Shown here in pieces: positions 18,694 through 22,087 of a DNA stretch of 22,087 nt. Below the pieces are notes generated by a model. That model ran no database searches and had not been told where the DNA came from. It saw only the letters and a list, made by a program, of their open reading frames with translations. The stretch is from contig BFEA01000003.1 in NCBI GenBank assembly GCA_003427395.1, positions 744,399 through 766,485 on the forward strand, read 5' to 3'. Each line of letters starts with the position of its first letter. The first letter of the stretch is position 1. The stretch comes from Chara braunii. Taxonomy: Eukaryota; Streptophyta; Charophyceae; Charales; Characeae. The translations under genes were made by a program, and so were the position numbers.

Positions 18694-19587
18694 TCATGGG
18701 GACTGGTGTCCATCCTCACAGTAAGGACAGTCATAGATCTGTCTCCGCCTACCCCCTACGAATTCCAATGTTTGGACACCCGAACTGTGATGCGAATTTT
18801 TTCGTAGAGTGTAGTCATTGCAGTTGTCCTTGTGTTCCAACGTGAATAATATGTCGTCACACAATCCGAAAAAGAAGTGAAGTTGGGCATGCACCAAACA
18901 GTCAACCCTTTGATTCAACTCTTTTGCGAGCGAAGGATCTATTTCGAATCGTTCACGGAAGAGCTCGAAAGCACCAACGGACGCGGGCTCGCGAAAGTCT
19001 TCCCTCACAAGGAAGAAAACTCTCATTTGCTTACCACAAAGCTTGGCCACCGTGAAAAGAGTCAGCACAGGGGTGCCATGGTTGAACAAACGAACTCGGC
19101 CATGGTAGTCTATGATCACAGGAAAACGCAACTGCGGCTTCCCGATGCAGTACCATGCGCAAAGTTTAGCATTCTGCTCGTCCATACAACCCCACTCTTG
19201 TTCGAAGCGCAGCGACTCCCAGTTATCTACCATATCCTCGACGTCCATCTTCTCCTCCTGACTGGATGGAACTTCCAAAAGTTGGACTTCTTCTAAACTC
19301 CAGTAGAGGTACCACATATTTGATCCTCTATCACGAACTATTGTAGTTTGTCCATCAACGACACGTGTTTCGGGTGCAATGTAACCGTCGAGGCCGACCC
19401 CAGCTTCGATATGCAGATAATCGCTGTCAAGACTGAGCGTTTGTTGTGGCCAAATGCATTTGTTCATGATGATAAGATCCGTGTCCACATTCTCGATCGA
19501 AAAGGAATACTCGCTCGCGTACGACGAGGTTTCGTAGGACGTTGTCTCATATACAACGTCGAACGATGGGGTATCGTCGTCATGCAT
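18694..19587 (-). CDS. Family B protein B1, function unknown
   Basis: An intact frame of 297 codons from ATG 19587 (MHDDDTPSF) to TGA 18694. The frame is open to 19680, but that extension reads through degenerate spacer palindromes, and the paralogue B2 starts at the equivalent point, so 19587 is preferred. Conserved blocks in order: DTDLIIMNKCIW (about 30-42), DSDYLHIEAG, GSNMWYLYWSLEEVQ, NAKLCAWYCIGKPQLRFPVI, IDYHGRVRLFNHG, VLTLFTVAKLCGKQMRVFFL, LNQRVDCLVHAQLHFFFG, ILFTLEHKDN and, last, YDCPYCEDGH. The final C-P-Y-C...G-H is a plausible metal-binding knuckle. No signal peptide or membrane span. Its nearest relative is B2. Its core hydrophobic pattern also resembles families A and C. No function is claimed. 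Confidence 0.75.
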   Translation of the reverse strand: MHDDDTPSFDVVYETTSYETSSYASEYSFSIENVDTDLIIMNKCIWPQQTLSLDSDYLHIEAGVGLDGYIAPETRVVDGQTTIVRDRGSNMWYLYWSLEEVQLLEVPSSQEEKMDVEDMVDNWESLRFEQEWGCMDEQNAKLCAWYCIGKPQLRFPVIIDYHGRVRLFNHGTPVLTLFTVAKLCGKQMRVFFLVREDFREPASVGAFELFRERFEIDPSLAKELNQRVDCLVHAQLHFFFGLCDDILFTLEHKDNCNDYTLRKNSHHSSGVQTLEFVGGRRRQIYDCPYCEDGHQSP

Positions 19588-19603
19588 CTTGCAGGACAAG
19601 AAA

Positions 19604-19682
19604 CCGGAATTAATTCGCAGTTCACGTCTCGTCATTATCTTAGCAGAGTTCGTAGCTACCAAATCCGAATCAGTTCGCATTT
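19604..19682. repeat. Degenerate spacer palindromes upstream of B1
   Basis: GGAATTAATTCGCAGTT (about 19607-19623) and AAATCCGAAT, CA, GTTCGCATTT (19661-19682). They are weaker than the other copies but sit in the expected place, in the 83 bp between B1 and the end of the DUF7869 gene. Confidence 0.55.
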
Positions 19683-22087
19683 ATCTAAACGGGCACGTCG
19701 GACGAACCGGAAAGACAACCGTCCCCCAAGGCCACAAGCGCTTTCTCGCAAACGGATGTCGGTATTGCAAGGCCTGTCACGAATTTGCTCTCATCCGTCC
19801 CTTTGCGAAAAGATCTTCTCCAAGAATAAGCCACGGTTTCGGCGCGTTGCCATTGTTCCTCGTCCGAAGTGGAAAGTTTGCACCTCTTCGTCCAAGCGCC
19901 GGAGTACCTTTCGCGAAGATCGGATGAGTGACCTGTAGGCACCCACCACTGTATACGTAAACAACCGAAATGTGGTGAGGAACGGTCATCCACAACCTCA
20001 GACTATGCTCTGCCAACCCAGAACGGGACACCTTGAGACAGTTCCTCATCAGGCGGCCTAACAATCAGAAAATCACCTTGGTTTATATGGCGTCGAGGGT
20101 CGAAGTCCACTTTTGGACGGCCCGTTCCCTGTCCTACATATATAAGCGAAGCATCAGGCGAAGGAGGGTCGACTTCTTGAACTTCCTCCACAGTTTCGAC
20201 TGATTGTGGCCAGGAGGTGTGAGGGTAGATCTCTGGCTCGTCCGCCCCGAGGACATCCTCTTCCTCACCCTTTTCCGTCTCCTTCTTCTTTTGCTTTTGG
20301 ATCATGTCGCCCGCCTCGACGAAGCTGGCTTTCCAGTAAGACAAAGCATCCTCCCGCTTGTCGACCTCCTCCTTCCTATATGTCTGCCACATTTGTCTAT
20401 GTTGTTCGAGGACGTCCACAAATTTTTGGACACTGTCACAAGCCATCCGAAAATCGTCTTTAACGACATGGGGAATAACACATGGCTGTGGAGGGGAGGT
20501 AGGGCCTGCATAATGGCCATCGACAACCGGGAACCAGTGAACTGGTCTGCCTTCCGGCATCCATTCTTGTACACCATGACGGAACTGCCGTCACACATGA
20601 AGAATTTGAAGTGGTGCGGTTTCGATACGCCGACGATGGTTCTATCGACGTATCGATCCCCTACCCGGCGCCCATCGGCAATGTGATCAAGCTCAATGCA
20701 CTTCGGCGGTATCTTGTGTGACGACTCGATAAGCGAGAACAACTACTTCATGGTGTAAGCATCGTTGTCCTTCAGTTTTTTCGAGAAAACACTAAAAGTC
20801 GCGTCTATGTCGGTATGCGTGTGACCAACGAGCATGAACCCCACTTCGACATCTTCGAAAATCCCGAATTTCACCAGAAGAGAGGGCAAACACATAAGGT
20901 ATTGGTTTTTGTTTTCCCTCCAGCAATTGTCCGCCTGGATGCGGAGGTGGCGTGGCCATTTCTGTCCCGACGCCTGCAACTCAAATAGAGTCCGCATAAC
21001 GCACGTCATGGTGCCATCGGAACCGTGCGCATAGAAAGGCAAATACGTGTACACATAAATGGAAGGTTTCCTGCCGTGAGCTACGACCGCGGTCAGGTTC
21101 GTTTTCATCATCATGTCGTGTTGATGATCCTTGAGTAATTATACATGCCGATGTGAGGAATGGTTGTCTTTTTCTGATCCATTCCATCCACTATAAGACA
21201 GAGGTATTCCACGGGGTTCAAAATGGAACAAAGTTTCCAGTCAGCGTAATCCGCACGGTGAGCGACCTGATCTAGTTGGTGTTTGCGGTGCTTTTCATCG
21301 AAATCCCTATGGTCACGAAGGAGGAAGGCATTGTCTTTGGCCTCTCTAAGGCGGACACACTCGCCACACTTTGTGAACGAGTTGGACTTGGCAAGGTCGG
21401 CATGCCCCAAGTACTTCCTCCATATGGAGTAGAAGACTTGCTCCGAGACGACAGTCTGACCCGTCGCTTCCAAGTCTGCCTTGATAGACTCGTATACAAG
21501 GAGCTTCGTGAAATAAGCAGGGAGCCTAACTTTGGGTCGTTGCGAGGTCCCCCTCACAACCATTTCGTTAGGCATAGCATCTCCATGTTCTTCCACGAAC
21601 CTTGTCACACGAGCCAGCATGCTCACATACTCCGGTCTCGGGTTCAACAATCCCCATCGACCATGACGGCCACGGACGACCCCGTCCAACTTGCACTTGC
21701 TATAACGACGAAATGTGTTTCGACATATCCCTATTATTTTGCACCAACCAGCGATGCACACACAGCGTTTGCACTGCACTGGTTGGACTCTTTCTAGACT
21801 GCCGTCGAGGATAGTGAAATTGTCGAGTGTTTGCATCCACCACTCGATCCTCCTTTCGAGGGACATTTCGTAATAGGCTTCGCGCACCGGTTTGATATCG
21901 TCAATGGTCAAGACCCGAAGACACTTGTTCTTACAACATTTGTACGTCGGGACGAGCGCAATGTTAATTTCATTCAATCGACTTTTGGCCCTCTTCGAAT
22001 GCTCTGACCTTCTAACCGGCCTATTTTTCCGATTATATCTTCTCCTTTCTCCAGGTAGGGGATGGGACAAAACTTGAAGGACTGCTT
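19670..22087 (-). pseudogene. DUF7869-type (transposon-associated) gene, 5' end outside window
   Basis: The minus-strand frame enters at the right edge and shows the DUF7869 family plan. A basic N-terminus (RRRYNRKNRPVRRSEHSKRAK) is followed by CCKNKCLRVL, VCIAGWCKIIGICRNTFRRY, LPAYFTKLLVYE, FTKCGECVRLREA, LIVDGMDQKKTTIPHIGMYN (DGMD at ~21177-21188), RIQADNCWRENKNQYLMC and VGHTHTDIDATFSVFSKKLK. The C-terminal part is acidic and coiled (EEVDKREDALSYWK), then GDFLIVRPPDE, GVPFWVGRA and RIQWWVPTG. The D, D-N and D-x-D residues suggest an RNase H-like transposase core (inference). Defects: frame change at 21111-21114 (ATGATGATGA) and one near 20565 in AAGAATGG. TAG codons at 20743-20745 and 20003-20005 are in frame, and coherent sequence continues after both. 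A third TAG at 19685 is followed five codons later by TGA 19670. Likely a decayed mobile gene, or active if TAG is sense and the indels are sequence errors. Confidence 0.7.

Noticed and set aside
8497-19682. CRISPR-like array of palindromic repeats
   Set aside because: Spacing is hundreds to thousands of bases and irregular, with genes between; the genome is eukaryotic.
1-22087. tRNA, rRNA or snRNA genes
   Set aside because: I found no cloverleaf with A and B boxes and no recognisable rRNA stretch by eye; a covariance-model scan was not possible.
1-22087. Naming a species (for example a charophyte, dasyclad or cladophoralean alga)
   Set aside because: The unusual code and repeats narrow the field only by inference; no marker gene is present.

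Overview
The window is eukaryotic nuclear DNA. It has long (CA)n and (GA)n microsatellites, higher-order satellites, foldback repeats, widely spaced genes, broken transposon-like genes, and no operon structure, Shine-Dalgarno sites or bacterial gene families. The species cannot be named from sequence. Several long frames are interrupted only by TAG/TAA, and at two of the three such sites in one gene the paralogue has Gln. This suggests a nuclear code with TAR = Gln and TGA as the main stop. That code is known in ciliates, some ulvophyte green algae (Dasycladales, Cladophorales, Trentepohliales), hexamitid diplomonads and a few others. A large repeat-rich genome of this kind would fit an ulvophyte-like alga best, but this is a low-confidence inference. 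Pseudogenes in a standard-code genome remain the rival reading.

Layout. 1-720: AATC repeats and two long inverted repeats. 766-3620: a CA/TG satellite with a 0.7-0.9 kb higher-order unit whose strand composition flips at small palindromes. 3833-7072 (+): a possible acidic N-terminal fragment, a ~50 bp palindromic satellite, and a broken gene whose pieces read as a ParB-like domain followed by a DNA N4/N6-methyltransferase-like domain. 7073-10090: a mosaic of dispersed and tandem repeats with (GA)n tracts.

10091-19587 (all minus strand): seven gene copies of three related, unrecognised families. They are A1 (tail only), A2, A3, A4, then C, B2 and B1. Within-family similarity is clear. A weaker shared pattern (a strand like LFTVAKL..KQMRVFFLVREDF, a helix, then a strand like ILFTLEHKDN) suggests A, B and C descend from one ancestor. 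Almost every spacer in the array carries a copy of one 22 bp near-perfect palindrome.

19670-22087 (minus): a DUF7869-type gene entering from beyond the right edge. It keeps the DGMDQ, DNCWRENKN and GHTHTDIDATF motifs but has two frameshifts and in-frame TAG codons.

How it fits together: the right half looks like a rapidly diversifying tandem array of unknown function, with a mobile-element-type gene at one end and repeat wreckage at the other. The ParB-methyltransferase relic and the DUF7869 gene look like remnants of selfish elements. No RNA gene, CRISPR array or replication origin was recognised.
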